Shown: one piece after another, positions 35,192 through 47,483 of the stretch
How the letters are laid out: the number at the start of each line of letters is the position of its first letter
Position numbering within the stretch: position 1 is the stretch's first letter
Assembly (NCBI RefSeq): GCF_030252185.1
Contig: NZ_CP126970.1
Span: 1,550,001 to 1,614,000, forward strand
Direction: 5' to 3'
DNA from: Corynebacterium suedekumii
GTDB lineage: Bacteria > Actinomycetota > Actinomycetes > Mycobacteriales > Mycobacteriaceae
DNA: 64,000 bases
Made by a program: the position numbers and the translations under genes
Notes under the pieces: generated by a model
The model's input: the letters and a program-made list of their open reading frames with translations, nothing else
Told to the model about the DNA's origin: nothing
Database searches by the model: none

Positions 35192-37006
35192 ATGACCACA
35201 CCTGACAATTCCACAGAGCACCCGGGGGTTGGGTCGGCGGCTTCGGAGGCTTCGGCGGCGACGCCTGCCGAGCCGACCGCCACCGAGCAGCTCGCGACCA
35301 TGATGTCGAACGCCGACTACATCGGCGACCGGATCGGCGGCGCGGCCCACCCGGACTTCCGGGAACCCGACGATGGCAAGGCCCGCTTCGACTGGGCGAT
35401 CATCATCCCGGCCGCGGCCGTGATCATCGGCGTCGTCCTTTGGGCGATGCTCGGCTCGGACAGCTTCGCCTCCTTCGCGTCGAGCTCGCTGTCGTTCGTC
35501 GTGGACAACTTCGGCTGGGCGTTCGTCCTCTTCGGCACGATCTTCGTCGCCTTCATGATCATCATCGGCCTGTCCAAGTTCGGTTCCATCCGCCTGGGCG
35601 GCGACAACGAGGCGCCCGAGTTCCGAACCGTCTCCTGGATCGCCATGATGTTCGCCGCCGGCATGGGCATCGGCCTGATGTTCTACGGTGCCACCGAGCC
35701 GCTCACCTTCTACCGCGACGGTGTCCCCGGGCGGGCCGAGAACGAGGTCGGTACCGCCATGGCCTCGGCGATGTTCCACTGGACGCTGCACCCGTGGGCG
35801 ATCTACGCCATCGTCGGCCTCGCCATCGCCTACTCCACCTTCCGCCGTAGCCGCCCCCAGCTCATCTCCTCCGCCTTCGTCCCCCTCATCGGGGAGAAGG
35901 GTGCGAAGGGGTTCCTGGGCAAGCTGATCGACACCCTGGCCATCATCGCCACCGTCTTCGGTACCGCCACCTCCCTCGGCGTGGGTGCCCTGCAGATCCG
36001 TGCCGGTCTCTCGGCTTCCGGCCTCATCGACTCGCCCGGTGACTGGACCATCGTGGGCATCATCTGCGTGCTCACCCTCGCGTTCATCGTCTCCGCCGTC
36101 TCCGGTGTGGGCAAGGGCATCCAGTACCTGTCCAACGCCAACATGATCATGGCCGCCATCCTGGCCATCTTCGTGTTCATCCTCGGCCCGACCGTGGCCA
36201 TGCTCAACCTCATGCCCACCTCCATCGGCGCCTACTTCGCCCAGTTCTTCGAGATGGCCGGCCGCACCGGCGTCTCCGCCAACGGCACTGCCGGCGAGTG
36301 GCTGAGCACCTGGACCATCTTCTACTGGGCGTGGTGGATCTCCTGGTCCCCATTCGTCGGCATGTTCCTCGCCCGCATCTCCCGCGGCCGCACCATCCGT
36401 GAGTTCGCCATCGGCGTCCTCGTCGTCCCCTCGCTGGTCTCCGTCGTGTGGTTCTCCATCTTCGGCGGCACCGCGATCCGCTTCGAGCAGGACGGCAACT
36501 CCATCTGGGGTGACGGCTCCGCCGAATCCCAGCTGTTCAACCTGCTCCACCAGCTCCCCGGCGGCACCATCCTGGGTGTCGTCGCCATGATCCTGCTGGC
36601 CACCTTCTTCATCACCTCCGCGGACTCCGCCTCCACCGTGATGGGCACCCTCGCCCAGCACGGCCGCACCAACGCCACCCCGTGGGTGTCCGCGCTGTGG
36701 GGTCTGCTCACCGCCATCATCGGCATGGTGCTGCTCACCGTCAACGAGGATTCGCTGAGCAACCTGCAGTCCATCACCATCATCGCCGCCAGCCCGTTCC
36801 TCATCGTCATCATCTGCCTCATGATCGCCCTGACCAAGGACCTGCGCGAGGACACCCTCTACCTCGACTACCGATCCCAGCAGGAGTTCGCGGCCCGGCT
36901 CGCCCGGGAACGCCGGATCCACGCCGAGCACCAGCGGGCGAAGGAGAACAAGGCGCGTCGCCAGGAGCGTCTGGCCAAGCGCAACGGCAAGCGGCCCATC
37001 AAATAA
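35192..37006 (+). CDS. betP: BCCT-family glycine betaine transporter (BetP-like)
   Basis: About 604 residues, 12 membrane helices. Very close to C. glutamicum BetP as I recall it: [20 protein letters not shown] (Gly-rich TM3), [40 protein letters not shown] (Trp box) and a long C-terminal extension rich in Arg/Lys, the osmosensor of BetP. The N-terminus is acidic and soluble. Sodium-coupled uptake of betaine under hyperosmotic stress. A GGATAAT box lies about 13 bases upstream. An in-frame ATG at 35180 is less likely. Confidence 0.92.
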   Translation: MTTPDNSTEHPGVGSAASEASAATPAEPTATEQLATMMSNADYIGDRIGGAAHPDFREPDDGKARFDWAIIIPAAAVIIGVVLWAMLGSDSFASFASSSLSFVVDNFGWAFVLFGTIFVAFMIIIGLSKFGSIRLGGDNEAPEFRTVSWIAMMFAAGMGIGLMFYGATEPLTFYRDGVPGRAENEVGTAMASAMFHWTLHPWAIYAIVGLAIAYSTFRRSRPQLISSAFVPLIGEKGAKGFLGKLIDTLAIIATVFGTATSLGVGALQIRAGLSASGLIDSPGDWTIVGIICVLTLAFIVSAVSGVGKGIQYLSNANMIMAAILAIFVFILGPTVAMLNLMPTSIGAYFAQFFEMAGRTGVSANGTAGEWLSTWTIFYWAWWISWSPFVGMFLARISRGRTIREFAIGVLVVPSLVSVVWFSIFGGTAIRFEQDGNSIWGDGSAESQLFNLLHQLPGGTILGVVAMILLATFFITSADSASTVMGTLAQHGRTNATPWVSALWGLLTAIIGMVLLTVNEDSLSNLQSITIIAASPFLIVIICLMIALTKDLREDTLYLDYRSQQEFAARLARERRIHAEHQRAKENKARRQERLAKRNGKRPIK

Positions 37007-37016
37007 GGTGTAACCC

Positions 37017-38849
37017 ATGACCCAGTCTGTGCTTGTCTCCGTCGCCTGGCCGTACGCCAACGGCCCCCGCCACATCGGACATGTCGCCGGTTTCGGCGTC
37101 CCCTCCGATGTCTTCGCCCGCTATCAGCGGATGATCGGCAACGAGGTCCTCATGATCTCGGGTACAGACGAGCACGGCACCCCGCTGCTGGTCCAGGCCG
37201 ACAAGGAGGGCGTGACGGTCAAGGAGCTGGCCGACCGCTACAACCGCCAGATCGTCGAGGACCTCGCCGGCCTCGGCCTGTCCTACGACCTGTTCACCCG
37301 CACCACCACCCGTAACCACTACGCGGTGGTGCAGGAGCTGTTCACCGGTCTGTACGAGAACGGCTACATGATCAAGGAGACCACCATGGGTGCGGTCTCC
37401 CCGTCGACCGGGCGCACCCTGCCGGACCGCTACATCGAGGGCACCTGCCCGATCTGCGGTGCCGACGGCGCCCGCGGCGACCAGTGTGACAACTGCGGCA
37501 ACCAGCTCGACCCCGCCGACCTCATCAACCCGGTGTCCAGGATCAACGGCGAGACCCCGGACTTCGTCGAGACCGAGCATTTCCTCCTCGACCTGCCCTC
37601 CCTGGCCGACGCGCTGGGGCAGTGGCTGCGCGGCCGCGAGGACTGGCGCCCCAACGTGCTCAAGTTCTCCCTCAACCTCCTCGAGGACCTGCGCCCCCGC
37701 GCCATGACCCGCGACATCGACTGGGGTGTCCCCATTCCCGTGGAGGGCTGGCAGGACAACAACGCCAAGAAGCTCTACGTGTGGTTCGACGCCGTCATCG
37801 GCTACCTGTCCTCCTCCATCGAGTGGGCGTGGCGTTCCGGTGACCCGGACGCGTGGCAGCAGTGGTGGCAGAACCCGGACGCCCTCGGCTACTACTTCAT
37901 GGGCAAGGACAACATCACCTTCCACTCCCAAATCTGGCCGGCCGAGCTCCTCGGCTACGCCGGCAAGGGTGCCAAGGGCGGATCGGTCCACCGCTACGGC
38001 GAGATCAACCTGCCCACCGAGGTCGTCTCCTCCGAGTTCCTCACCATGTCCGGCTCGAAGTTCTCCTCCTCCAAGGGTGTGGTCATCTACGTCAAGGACT
38101 TCCTCGCCGAGTTCGGCCCGGACCCGCTGCGCTACTTCATCGCCGTCGCCGGCCCGGAGAACACCGACACCGACTTCACGTGGGACGAATTCGTCCGCCG
38201 GGTGAACAACGAACTGGCCAACGGCTGGGGCAACCTGGTCAACCGCACCGTGTCCATGGCGCACAAGAACTTCGGTGAGGTCCCCGTACCGGCGTCACTG
38301 ACCGAGGCCGACCAGAAGATCCTCGACCTCGCGGCCGAGACCTTCGACAACGTGGGCGAGGCACTGGCGCAGTCCAAGTTCAAGGCCGGCATCACCGCCG
38401 CCATGCACGTCGTCGGTGAGGCCAACGCCTACATCGCCGAGCAGGAGCCGTGGAAGCTGGCCAAGGACGAGTCGCAGCGCGAGCGCCTGGCCACCGTCCT
38501 GTGGACCGCGCTCCAGGTCGTCTCCGACTGCAACGTCATGCTCACCCCCTACCTGCCGCACATCGCGCAGCAGGTCCACGAGACCCTCGGCCGGGACGGC
38601 GTGTGGGCCGCCCGCCCGGAGATCCACGAGGTCACCGACGACATGCCGGTCGACCTCGTCGGCGTCGGTCTGCCCGAGGAAGGTCAGAGCTACCCGGTCA
38701 TCACCGGCGACTACACCACCCAGCAGGCGGCGTGGAAGCGTATCGACGTCGTCCCCGGCACCACCCTGGCCAAGCCCAAGCCGCTCATCCAGAAGCTCGA
38801 CCCCGAACTCGCGGAGACCGGCCCGTCCTGGGCCCCGGTCCTGGCCTGA
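37017..38849 (+). CDS. metG: Methionyl-tRNA synthetase
   Basis: 610 residues. Class I signature near the start ([19 protein letters not shown]), four-cysteine zinc knuckle [22 protein letters not shown]-type loop KFSSSKG and an anticodon-binding helical domain. There is no C-terminal EMAP-like domain. AAGGTG precedes the ATG. It follows betP by 10 bases and is probably co-transcribed in part. Confidence 0.95.
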   Translation: MTQSVLVSVAWPYANGPRHIGHVAGFGVPSDVFARYQRMIGNEVLMISGTDEHGTPLLVQADKEGVTVKELADRYNRQIVEDLAGLGLSYDLFTRTTTRNHYAVVQELFTGLYENGYMIKETTMGAVSPSTGRTLPDRYIEGTCPICGADGARGDQCDNCGNQLDPADLINPVSRINGETPDFVETEHFLLDLPSLADALGQWLRGREDWRPNVLKFSLNLLEDLRPRAMTRDIDWGVPIPVEGWQDNNAKKLYVWFDAVIGYLSSSIEWAWRSGDPDAWQQWWQNPDALGYYFMGKDNITFHSQIWPAELLGYAGKGAKGGSVHRYGEINLPTEVVSSEFLTMSGSKFSSSKGVVIYVKDFLAEFGPDPLRYFIAVAGPENTDTDFTWDEFVRRVNNELANGWGNLVNRTVSMAHKNFGEVPVPASLTEADQKILDLAAETFDNVGEALAQSKFKAGITAAMHVVGEANAYIAEQEPWKLAKDESQRERLATVLWTALQVVSDCNVMLTPYLPHIAQQVHETLGRDGVWAARPEIHEVTDDMPVDLVGVGLPEEGQSYPVITGDYTTQQAAWKRIDVVPGTTLAKPKPLIQKLDPELAETGPSWAPVLA

Positions 38850-38867
38850 CATGGGCCTGATCTGACG

Positions 38868-40082
38868 GTGAACAACCGCGCGGTCATCCCGGCCGCCCTC
38901 GCGTTCATCGCCGTCTTCCTCGCGGCGATCAACCTGCGGGCGGGTATCTCCTCCCTCGCCCCGGTCCTCGGCGACGCGCTCGCCGCCTTCGGCTCCGGCG
39001 GGTCCATCGCGGGCGTCATCACCGCGATGCCGGGCCTGTTCTTCGCCGTCGTCGGTCTGGTCGCCGTGCCGGTGGCCACCCGCCTGGGGCTGAGCCGCAC
39101 CCTGCTCGTGGGCATGGTCATCGCGCTCGTCGGCCTCGCCGCCCGACCCTGGGTCGGGGCGATGTGGCTGTTCCTCGTGCTCACGGCCCTCATCGTCGCC
39201 GGCATCGCCCTGGCGAACGTGCTCCTGCCGGCGTGGATCAAGTCCCACGGCGGGCGGCACGTCGTCGCCCTCATGGCCGTCTACAGTGCGATCCTCAGCC
39301 TCTCCGGTGCCATCGGGCCCCTGAGCATCCTGCTGTTCACCGGTCCCGGCGCCTGGCGATGGGCTCTGTTCCTCTGGGCCGGATTCTCCGCCGCCCAGGT
39401 CGCGGTGTGGGCCGTGGTCGCCGCCCGCGCGGGATTCGACTTCCCGTCCGTGTCCTCGCCGACCCCCGGTGCCGGGACCCCGGCCGGGTTGAAGTCCCTG
39501 TGGCGCTCCCGTACCGCGGTCGCGCTCATGCTCTTCTTCGGCCTGCAGTCGATGCACGCCTACGTGCAGATGGGCTGGCTGCCCAAGATCCTCCTCGATT
39601 ACGGCCACCCCGCGGAAACCGCCAGCGTAGCGCTCGCGCTGGTCGGCGGCATCAACGCCGTCGGCGGTTTCGCCATCCCCTTCGTCCTCGACCGGCTTGA
39701 CCGTATCTACCTGCTGCCACTGATCTTCGCCGCGATCATGGCCACCGGGTACCTCGGCATCTGGTTCACCGACGCCGCCGTGCCCCTCCTGTGGGCGGCC
39801 CTGCTGGGTATCGGCGGTTACTGTTTCCCCACCGCGATCGCCCTCATCCCGGCCCGCACCCGCGCCCCGTTGATCACCGCCCGGCTCTCCGGTTTCGTCC
39901 AGCCCTACGGCTACCTCATCGCGGCGGCCGGCCCCTTCCTGGTCGGCGTCGCGTACCAGATCACTCTCGACTGGAGCCTCATCCTCGCCGCCCTCGGCGC
40001 CAGCTGTCTCCTCATGGCGGCCATCGGTTTCTTCGCCGCCCGTGGCGGTGACATCGACGACGAAATCGCAGTTCAGGTCTAG
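38868..40082 (+). CDS. CynX/NimT-family MFS transporter
   Basis: 404 residues, 12 predicted helices. The N-terminal signature AAINLRAGISSLAPVLGDAL is that of the cyanate/nitroimidazole (CynX/NimT) subfamily. Substrate unknown. GTG start. It follows metG closely (18 bases). Ends just before the recQ promoter. Confidence 0.85.
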   Translation: MNNRAVIPAALAFIAVFLAAINLRAGISSLAPVLGDALAAFGSGGSIAGVITAMPGLFFAVVGLVAVPVATRLGLSRTLLVGMVIALVGLAARPWVGAMWLFLVLTALIVAGIALANVLLPAWIKSHGGRHVVALMAVYSAILSLSGAIGPLSILLFTGPGAWRWALFLWAGFSAAQVAVWAVVAARAGFDFPSVSSPTPGAGTPAGLKSLWRSRTAVALMLFFGLQSMHAYVQMGWLPKILLDYGHPAETASVALALVGGINAVGGFAIPFVLDRLDRIYLLPLIFAAIMATGYLGIWFTDAAVPLLWAALLGIGGYCFPTAIALIPARTRAPLITARLSGFVQPYGYLIAAAGPFLVGVAYQITLDWSLILAALGASCLLMAAIGFFAARGGDIDDEIAVQV

Positions 40083-40098
40083 TGTCGGGCCCGTGGTC

Positions 40099-40111
40099 TA
40101 GCGTGGTGGGC
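40099..40111 (+). promoter_or_regulatory. Leaderless promoter of recQ
   Basis: TAGCGT at 40099-40104, 7-base spacer, ATG at 40112. Confidence 0.5.
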
Positions 40112-42178
40112 ATGCAGGCGACACGGGACACGGCCAATGACCTCCTCACCGGAATAGCGGGGGAGGGGGCACGCTTACGCGATGACCAGTGGACGGCGAT
40201 CGATGCGCTGGTCAATCACCGGAAGCGCATGCTCGTGGTCCAGCGCACCGGCTGGGGCAAGTCCGCGGTGTACTTCATCGCCGCCAAACTCCTGCGCCAG
40301 GCCGGCCGGGGGCCGTCGTTGATCATCTCCCCGTTGCTGGCACTCATGCGTAACCAGGTCGCCGCCGCACAGGGGGCGGGGATCAGGGCGGTCACCCTCA
40401 ACAGCGCGAACATGACCGAGTGGGAGGAGATCCAGGCCAGCGTCATCGGCGGTGACGTGGATGTCCTGCTCATCTCCCCGGAACGGCTGAACAACCCGGG
40501 CTTCCGCGATGAAGTCCTCCCGCACATCGCCCGGGCGGTGGGGATGGTCGTCGTCGATGAGGCACACTGCATCTCCGACTGGGGCCACGATTTCCGGCCG
40601 GACTACCGGCGCATCCGCACCCTGCTCGCGGAACTGCCCACCGGGGTGCCGGTGCTGGCCACCACCGCCACCGCCAACGACCGGGTGGTCGCCGACGTGC
40701 AGGCACAGCTGGGGGAGGACACCGGCCTGCTCCGCGGCGGGCTGGACCGGGAGTCGCTGCACCTGTCGGTGGTCCGGTTGACGGACACCACCCAGCGCCC
40801 CGCGTGGCTGGCCGGCCATCTCAGCCAGCTGGAGGGCTCCGGCATCATCTACTGCCTCACCGTCTCCGCGGCAGAGGACCTCGCGGAGGCTATGGAGGCC
40901 GCCGGATGGAACGTGGCCGCCTACACCGGACGGACCGAGGCGGGGGAGCGGGAACGGCTCGAGCAGGCACTGATCGGCAACGAACTCAAGGCCCTGGTGG
41001 CCACCTCCGCGCTGGGCATGGGCTTCGACAAACCCGACCTCGGTTTCGTCGTCCACGTCGGCGCGCCGAGCTCCCCGGTGTCCTACTACCAGCAGATCGG
41101 TCGCGCCGGCCGCGGCACCGACCGGGCAGACGTCATCCTTCTGCCGGGTGCGGAGGACCGGGACATCTGGCGCTACTTCGCCTCCGTCTCCTTCCCGGAG
41201 GAGTCGACGGTCCGCCAGCTCCTCGCCGCGTTGACGGATGAGCCGCAGTCGACGATGAAGCTGGAGACCCAGGTCGACCTCAGCCGCTCCCGCCTCGACC
41301 AGGTGCTCAAGGTCCTCGACGTCGACGGCGCCGTCCGGCGGGTCCGGGGCGGATGGGTGGCCACCGGCCAGCCCTGGTCCTATGACGCGGAACGCTACGC
41401 CGGGCTCGCCCATGCCCGCACGGCTGAACAGGAGGCCATGCTGGACTACGAGCGCACCGACGGATGCCGCCTGCTGTTCCTCCGGAGCCAGCTCGACGAC
41501 GCCACCGCCACCGAGCCGTGCGGGCGCTGCGACAACTGCACGGGCAGGCGGTGGGGCACAGACATCGACGCGGCGGTCGCCGCCCGGGTCGACTCCCGCC
41601 TCACCGCTCCCGGTGTGCGTCTGACCCAGCGCAGGCAGTGGCCGACCGGGATCAGCGTCAAGGGGAGGATTCACGGTGTTGAACCCGGCCGCGCACTGGG
41701 GCGGCTCAACGACATCGCCCGGGGACCCGCCCTCCGCGAGCTCCTGGACAACCGGGACTGGCGGCCGAGCCACCCGTGGCAGCAGGACACCTGGCTGCCC
41801 AGGATCGTGGCGGTGCTCTCCGACTGGGACTGGGCGCAACGCCCCACCACGGTGGTGGCCCTGGGCTCCCATGATCCGGCGGCCACTGCGCAGGTGAGCG
41901 CCCTGGCGGAAGCCATGGCCGGCGTCGGTCGGATGACCTTCGCCGGGACCCTGCCGGTACGCGCCGGGGCCGGCGAGGTCACCGCCCAGAACTCCGCCTA
42001 CCGGGTGATGGGCCTGCTTGACCGCTGGGAGATGGAAGCCCTCACGCCCGTCGACGGCCCGGTCCTCCTGGTCACCGATGTGGTGGACACCGGCTGGTCC
42101 GTCACCGTCGCCGGGCAGCAGTTGGCGGAGCGGACCGGCCAGCCGGTCCTACCCTTCGCACTGGCCTCGCGGGGTTAG
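40112..42178 (+). CDS. recQ: RecQ-family ATP-dependent DNA helicase with PRTase-like C-terminus
   Basis: 688 residues. Helicase motifs: VQRTGWGKSAVYF (Walker A), VVVDEAHCISDWGHDFRPDY (DEAH), ALGMGFDKPDLGFVVH and the arginine-finger stretch QQIGRAGRGTDRADV. The zinc-binding Cys group is at CRLLF...CGRCDNCTG. The last 200 residues are unusual: GPVLLVTDVVDTGWSVT is a PRPP-type loop of phosphoribosyltransferases. Probably a repair helicase with a PRTase-like appendage. Start set by the leaderless promoter; its end overlaps the convergent cyclase gene by 30 bases. Confidence 0.88.
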   Translation: MQATRDTANDLLTGIAGEGARLRDDQWTAIDALVNHRKRMLVVQRTGWGKSAVYFIAAKLLRQAGRGPSLIISPLLALMRNQVAAAQGAGIRAVTLNSANMTEWEEIQASVIGGDVDVLLISPERLNNPGFRDEVLPHIARAVGMVVVDEAHCISDWGHDFRPDYRRIRTLLAELPTGVPVLATTATANDRVVADVQAQLGEDTGLLRGGLDRESLHLSVVRLTDTTQRPAWLAGHLSQLEGSGIIYCLTVSAAEDLAEAMEAAGWNVAAYTGRTEAGERERLEQALIGNELKALVATSALGMGFDKPDLGFVVHVGAPSSPVSYYQQIGRAGRGTDRADVILLPGAEDRDIWRYFASVSFPEESTVRQLLAALTDEPQSTMKLETQVDLSRSRLDQVLKVLDVDGAVRRVRGGWVATGQPWSYDAERYAGLAHARTAEQEAMLDYERTDGCRLLFLRSQLDDATATEPCGRCDNCTGRRWGTDIDAAVAARVDSRLTAPGVRLTQRRQWPTGISVKGRIHGVEPGRALGRLNDIARGPALRELLDNRDWRPSHPWQQDTWLPRIVAVLSDWDWAQRPTTVVALGSHDPAATAQVSALAEAMAGVGRMTFAGTLPVRAGAGEVTAQNSAYRVMGLLDRWEMEALTPVDGPVLLVTDVVDTGWSVTVAGQQLAERTGQPVLPFALASRG

Positions 42179-42766
42179 CGCGATCACCCGCGCCGGGAAC
42201 GCCGCCGCGCCCAGCGGCACCGGCCAGGTGCACATCACCCACGCCCCACGCGCGGGCAGGTCCCCGAGACGGCAGAGGTTCTCGATCTGCCAGTGGTCGT
42301 GTTCCAGCCACCACCGTTGGGCGGGGAACTCACCGGCGTCGACAGATTCGTCGGGGTCGGTGTTGAGGGTGTCGTGACCGATGGCCGTGACCCCACGGGC
42401 GTGGAGGATCTCCAGGGCGGCCACCGTCCAGCCGCCGCCACGCAGGACGGCGAAACACCCCGCCGGGACCCGGCCGTGCCGGGCCTCCCAGGCGGCGACG
42501 TCCACCGAATCCAGGACCACCAGGGGGAGGAGGGACTCGGTCACAGGGATCGCATCGAGGGTGCGGCCGCCGGGGACGACGTGGGCGGGGGCGTCGACAT
42601 GAGTGCCGGTGGGGCCCACCAGCCGGTAGGAGGTGACCTCGAAGCCGTCGTCGTCCGCCGTGCTCACCGGGGTGACCTCCATGGCCGGGTCGCCGGGGAA
42701 GCGGTCCTGGTCGGGGTGCAGCGGGCAGGTGAGGTCGAGGAACTGCCAGGCGGTGGGATCGATCAC
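42149..42766 (-). CDS. Cyclase / kynurenine-formamidase-like hydrolase
   Basis: 205 residues of the cyclase family (Pfam Cyclase). Metal-binding motif GTHVDAPAHVVPGG (HxDxPxH), N-terminal FLDLTCPLHPDQDRFPGDPA, and a later HDT (GHDTLNTDPD). Members hydrolyse formamides or similar bonds; substrate unknown. GTG 42766 is chosen because TACCGT lies exactly 7 bases upstream. Divergent from tatD. Confidence 0.85.
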   Translation of the reverse strand: MIDPTAWQFLDLTCPLHPDQDRFPGDPAMEVTPVSTADDDGFEVTSYRLVGPTGTHVDAPAHVVPGGRTLDAIPVTESLLPLVVLDSVDVAAWEARHGRVPAGCFAVLRGGGWTVAALEILHARGVTAIGHDTLNTDPDESVDAGEFPAQRWWLEHDHWQIENLCRLGDLPARGAWVMCTWPVPLGAAAFPARVIALTPRGQCEG

Positions 42767-42773
42767 GCCACCC

Positions 42774-42793
42774 ACGGTAGTGGTCCCTAGACT
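42774..42793. promoter_or_regulatory. Closely spaced divergent promoters, cyclase and tatD
   Basis: TACCGT on the minus strand (42779-42774) and TAGACT on the plus strand (42788-42793), only 8 bases apart, each 7 bases before a start codon (GTG 42766 and ATG 42801). Confidence 0.5.
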
Positions 42794-42800
42794 GTCAGCC

Positions 42801-43637
42801 ATGTCGAAGAAGAAGCCCCGCCCCACGCCCGTGCCCGCTGAACCGATCCCGGGCATCGTCGACGCGCACACCCACCTGGCCTCGGCCGGGGCGCGGACCC
42901 CGGATGAGGTGGCGGCGATCGTGGGGCGTGCGGTAGGGGCGGGCGTCGAGAAGATCTGTACCGTCGGCGACGGTCTCGCGGAAGCGGAGCTCGCATTGTC
43001 GGCGGCGCAGCACAACGAGCGGGTGTTCGCGGCGTGCGCCATTCACCCGACCCGGGCGCACGAACTCGACGAGGAGGCCCGGGCCAGGCTGACGGAGATG
43101 GTCGCCGACCCGAACTGTGTCGCGGTGGGGGAGACCGGCCTGGACACCTACTGGATCACGCATGAGCCGGAACGGACCGCGCCGCTTCAGGTGCAGGAGG
43201 AGGCGCTGCGCTGGCACATCGATCTGGCGGTGTCCTCCGGCAAGGCGCTCATGCTGCACAACCGGGAGGCGGACGAGGATCTGCTGCGGGTGCTCGCCGA
43301 CGCCCCGCAGCCGGTGCACACGATCCTCCACTGCTTCTCCTCGCCCCTGGCGGTGGCGGAGGAGGCGATCGAGCGCGGGTATGTGCTCAGCTTCGCCGGC
43401 AACGTGACCTTCAAGCGCAACGACGAGCTGCGGGAGGCGGCGCGGATCACGCCGCCGGGGCAGCTGCTCATCGAGACGGATGCGCCGTACATGACGCCGG
43501 AGCCGTTCCGGGGTGCGCGGAATGAACCGGCCCTCATCGGACACACCGCGCTGTGTGTGGCCCGTGCCCGGGGGATGGACCCGGCCGAACTGGCGGCGGA
43601 ACTGACGGTGACCTTCGACCGGGTGTATCTCTCCTGA
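42801..43637 (+). CDS. tatD: TatD-family metal-dependent hydrolase
   Basis: 278 residues. The first HxH motif (VDAHTHLASAG), VGETGLDTYW (Glu ligand), LMLHNREADEDLL, HCFSS and LLIETDAPYMTP are the TatD metal ligands in order. These enzymes are nucleases or D-aminoacyl hydrolases in DNA repair and turnover. Leaderless ATG behind TAGACT. metG, rpf2, rsmA and ispE neighbours match the common actinobacterial order. Confidence 0.92.
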   Translation: MSKKKPRPTPVPAEPIPGIVDAHTHLASAGARTPDEVAAIVGRAVGAGVEKICTVGDGLAEAELALSAAQHNERVFAACAIHPTRAHELDEEARARLTEMVADPNCVAVGETGLDTYWITHEPERTAPLQVQEEALRWHIDLAVSSGKALMLHNREADEDLLRVLADAPQPVHTILHCFSSPLAVAEEAIERGYVLSFAGNVTFKRNDELREAARITPPGQLLIETDAPYMTPEPFRGARNEPALIGHTALCVARARGMDPAELAAELTVTFDRVYLS

Positions 43638-43796
43638 CTCGCCCTGTTGCCCACCTCACTGCCGCGGTTCCGGCAGGGCGGGTGGGGTTGCTGCGTACTG
43701 GTGTGAGGGGAGAAACGCCAGTGAATCCGGCGTCCATGACATGTCACGTTTGTTCTGGACGTCACGCAACTGTTACCGTACTGTGATCTGCAGTAA

Positions 43797-44978
<1,182 letters not shown>

Positions 44979-45074
44979 CCCTCCAGCGCTGGGCTCCTGC
45001 ACCGACGCGGGAAGATCGTTACGCTCGGAGGGCGCAAGGTTATTCACCAACGCGCATATGGAGGTAAGCCCACC

Positions 45075-45608
45075 ATGACCGATCTGAACAACCGCACCGT
45101 CGCCGTCCTCGCCACCGACGGCTTCGAGGATTCCGAGCTCACCAGCCCCGTCGACGCCGTCAAGGCCGCCGGCGCCACCGTGACGGTCCTGTCCACCGAG
45201 ACCGGATCCATTGAGGGCAAGAACGGCACCGCCGTCACCGTGGACACGACCACCGCCGAGGCTGACGCCGCCGACTTCGACGCCCTCATCCTGCCGGGCG
45301 GTACCGGCAACGCGGACAAGATCCGCATGGACTCCGACGCCGTCGCCTTCGTGAAGAAGCTGGTCGAGGCCGGCAAGCCCGTCGGCGTCATCTGCCACGG
45401 TGCCTGGATCCTCACCGACGCCGACGTCCTGCAGGGCCGCACCCTCACGTCCTTCCCGTCGCTCAAGACCGACCTGCGCAACGCCGGTGCGACCTGGGTC
45501 GACGAGGAGGTCCACGTGGACCAGGGCCTGGTGTCCTCCCGCACCCCGGACGATCTGCCAGCCTTCAATGCCAAGATCGTCGAGGAGTTCGGCGAAGGTA
45601 CGCACTAG
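45075..45608 (+). CDS. DJ-1/PfpI-family protein
   Basis: 177 residues. VAVLATDGFEDSEL at the start, ALILPGGTGNADKIR in the middle and the nucleophile elbow VGVICHGAW with Cys about 110. This matches PfpI/YhbO-like proteins involved in stress response and protein repair. GGAGG precedes the ATG. Between rpf2 and rsmA. Confidence 0.92.
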   Translation: MTDLNNRTVAVLATDGFEDSELTSPVDAVKAAGATVTVLSTETGSIEGKNGTAVTVDTTTAEADAADFDALILPGGTGNADKIRMDSDAVAFVKKLVEAGKPVGVICHGAWILTDADVLQGRTLTSFPSLKTDLRNAGATWVDEEVHVDQGLVSSRTPDDLPAFNAKIVEEFGEGTH

Positions 45609-45631
45609 CCGGTCCCGGGTCGTCCGTGGTC

Positions 45632-45644
45632 TAGATTGGAACGC
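45632..45644 (+). promoter_or_regulatory. Leaderless promoter of rsmA
   Basis: TAGATT at 45632-45637, 7-base spacer, ATG at 45645. Confidence 0.5.
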
Positions 45645-46520
45645 ATGACCTCCGACGACCCGTCCGCCTCGGCCGAGCTCCTCGGCCCGGTGGAGATCCG
45701 TTCCCTGGCCGAGAAACTCGACGTCACCCCGACGAAGAAGCTCGGCCAGAACTTCGTCCACGACCCGAACACGGTCCGGCGGATCGTCGCGGCCGCTGAT
45801 CTCGCCCCGGACGATCACGTCGTCGAGGTCGGCCCCGGGCTGGGGTCGTTGACGCTTGCACTGCTGGACACGGTGGACAAGGTCACCGCCGTGGAGATCG
45901 ATCCGCGCCTGGCCGCCGAGCTGCCCGCCACCGTCAGCTGGCGGGCCGAACCCTTCGCCGACCGTCTCACGGTGGTTCAGAAGGACGCCCTCAAGATCAC
46001 CGCCGCCGACCTGCGCAACCCGAGCGCGCTGGTGGCCAATCTGCCCTACAACGTCTCCGTGCCGGTCCTGCTGCACCTGCTGGCCACGTTCCCGTCGATC
46101 CGCCGGGTCCTGGTCATGGTCCAGGCGGAGGTCGCCGACCGGCTCGCCGCCACCCCCGGCTCGAAGATCTACGGCGTCCCCAGCGTCAAGGCCGCCTTCT
46201 ACGGCGACGTGAAACGCGCCGGGGCGATCGGGAAGAACGTGTTCTGGCCGGCCCCGAAGATCGAGTCGGGTCTGGTCCGCATCGACCGCTACGACAACCC
46301 GCCGTGGCCCGTCACCGAATCCTCCCGCGCTGCCGTCTGGCCGCTTGTCGACGCCGCCTTCGCCCAGCGCCGCAAAACCCTCCGCGCCGCCCTCGCCGGC
46401 CACTACGGCTCCGGCGCCGCCGCCGAGGAGGCCCTGCTCGCCGCGGGCATTGACCCGCAGCTGCGCGGCGAGAAACTCACCGTCGCCGACTTCGTCCGGC
46501 TGGCCGGGGTGACCTCATGA
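45645..46520 (+). CDS. rsmA: 16S rRNA (adenine1518-N6/adenine1519-N6)-dimethyltransferase
   Basis: 291 residues. Motif [18 protein letters not shown], the start [17 protein letters not shown], and catalytic [15 protein letters not shown]. Dimethylates two adjacent adenines near the 3' end of 16S rRNA (KsgA). Leaderless start. Overlaps ispE by 4 bases (ATGA). Confidence 0.95.
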   Translation: MTSDDPSASAELLGPVEIRSLAEKLDVTPTKKLGQNFVHDPNTVRRIVAAADLAPDDHVVEVGPGLGSLTLALLDTVDKVTAVEIDPRLAAELPATVSWRAEPFADRLTVVQKDALKITAADLRNPSALVANLPYNVSVPVLLHLLATFPSIRRVLVMVQAEVADRLAATPGSKIYGVPSVKAAFYGDVKRAGAIGKNVFWPAPKIESGLVRIDRYDNPPWPVTESSRAAVWPLVDAAFAQRRKTLRAALAGHYGSGAAAEEALLAAGIDPQLRGEKLTVADFVRLAGVTS

Positions 46521-47473
46521 GAACGATCAGCGTCCGCGCCCACGGCAAGGTCAACCTCCACCTCGGCGTCGGCGATGCCCGCGAGGACGGCTACCACGAG
46601 CTGGTCACCGTCTTCCAGTCCCTGAGCCTGTCGGACGTGGTCACCCTCGAGATCGACGACGAGGAGACCGTGGCCACCGGCAGCATCGTCAGCGGGCTCA
46701 CCGCCACGGGTCTGGATGCGGCGTCGGTGCCGCAGGATGCGACGAACCTGGCGTGGCGCGGCGTCGATACGCTCGTGGACTTCTACCGCGCCCGCCACGG
46801 TCTCGGCAGCCTGCCGCGCGTGCGGATCCGCATCGAGAAGGGGATCCCCACCGCCGGCGGCATGGCCGGTGGCTCCGCCGACGCCGCCGCGGCCCTGCTC
46901 GCCGCCCACATCCTCGTCACCGAGACGATGCCCGCGCTCGACCAGACCACCCTCGACGCGCTCGCCGCCGAACTCGGCTCCGACGTGCCCTTCACGCTGC
47001 GCGGCGGGACGATGCTCGGCACCGGTCGCGGCGAGCAGCTCACCCCCATGCTCTCCCGGGGGCGGTACCACTGGGCGCTGGTGTTCTCGAAGCAGGGCCT
47101 GGCCACGCCCGAGGTCTTCGGCCACCTCGACCAGCTGCGGGACCAGGGCCGGGAGATCGGCCCCTCCCTCGACACCACCGACCTGGCCCACGCGCTCATG
47201 ACCGGCAACGCCGAGGAGGTCGCCGGCCATCTGGCCAACGACCTCCAGGCACCCGCGGTCTCCCTGCGCAGCGACATCGCCCGCACCCTCGACCTGGGAA
47301 AGCGGGCCGGTGCGCTGGCGGGCATCGTCTCCGGATCCGGCCCGACCTGTGCGTTCCTGTGCCGGTCCGAACTCCACGCCCGAGACGTCCTCGACGACCT
47401 GCTCTCCGAGGGTGTCTACTCCGGGGCCACGGCCACCGGGCCCGCCCACGGGGCGTACCTCATCGACGGCTAG
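46517..47473 (+). CDS. ispE: 4-diphosphocytidyl-2-C-methyl-D-erythritol kinase
   Basis: 318 residues, GHMP kinase of the MEP isoprenoid pathway. [20 protein letters not shown] (substrate loop), [19 protein letters not shown] (ATP loop) and [11 protein letters not shown] near the end. Coupled to rsmA through an ATGA overlap, as in most actinobacteria. Confidence 0.95.
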   Translation: MRTISVRAHGKVNLHLGVGDAREDGYHELVTVFQSLSLSDVVTLEIDDEETVATGSIVSGLTATGLDAASVPQDATNLAWRGVDTLVDFYRARHGLGSLPRVRIRIEKGIPTAGGMAGGSADAAAALLAAHILVTETMPALDQTTLDALAAELGSDVPFTLRGGTMLGTGRGEQLTPMLSRGRYHWALVFSKQGLATPEVFGHLDQLRDQGREIGPSLDTTDLAHALMTGNAEEVAGHLANDLQAPAVSLRSDIARTLDLGKRAGALAGIVSGSGPTCAFLCRSELHARDVLDDLLSEGVYSGATATGPAHGAYLIDG

Positions 47474-47483
47474 TGTCTGACGA

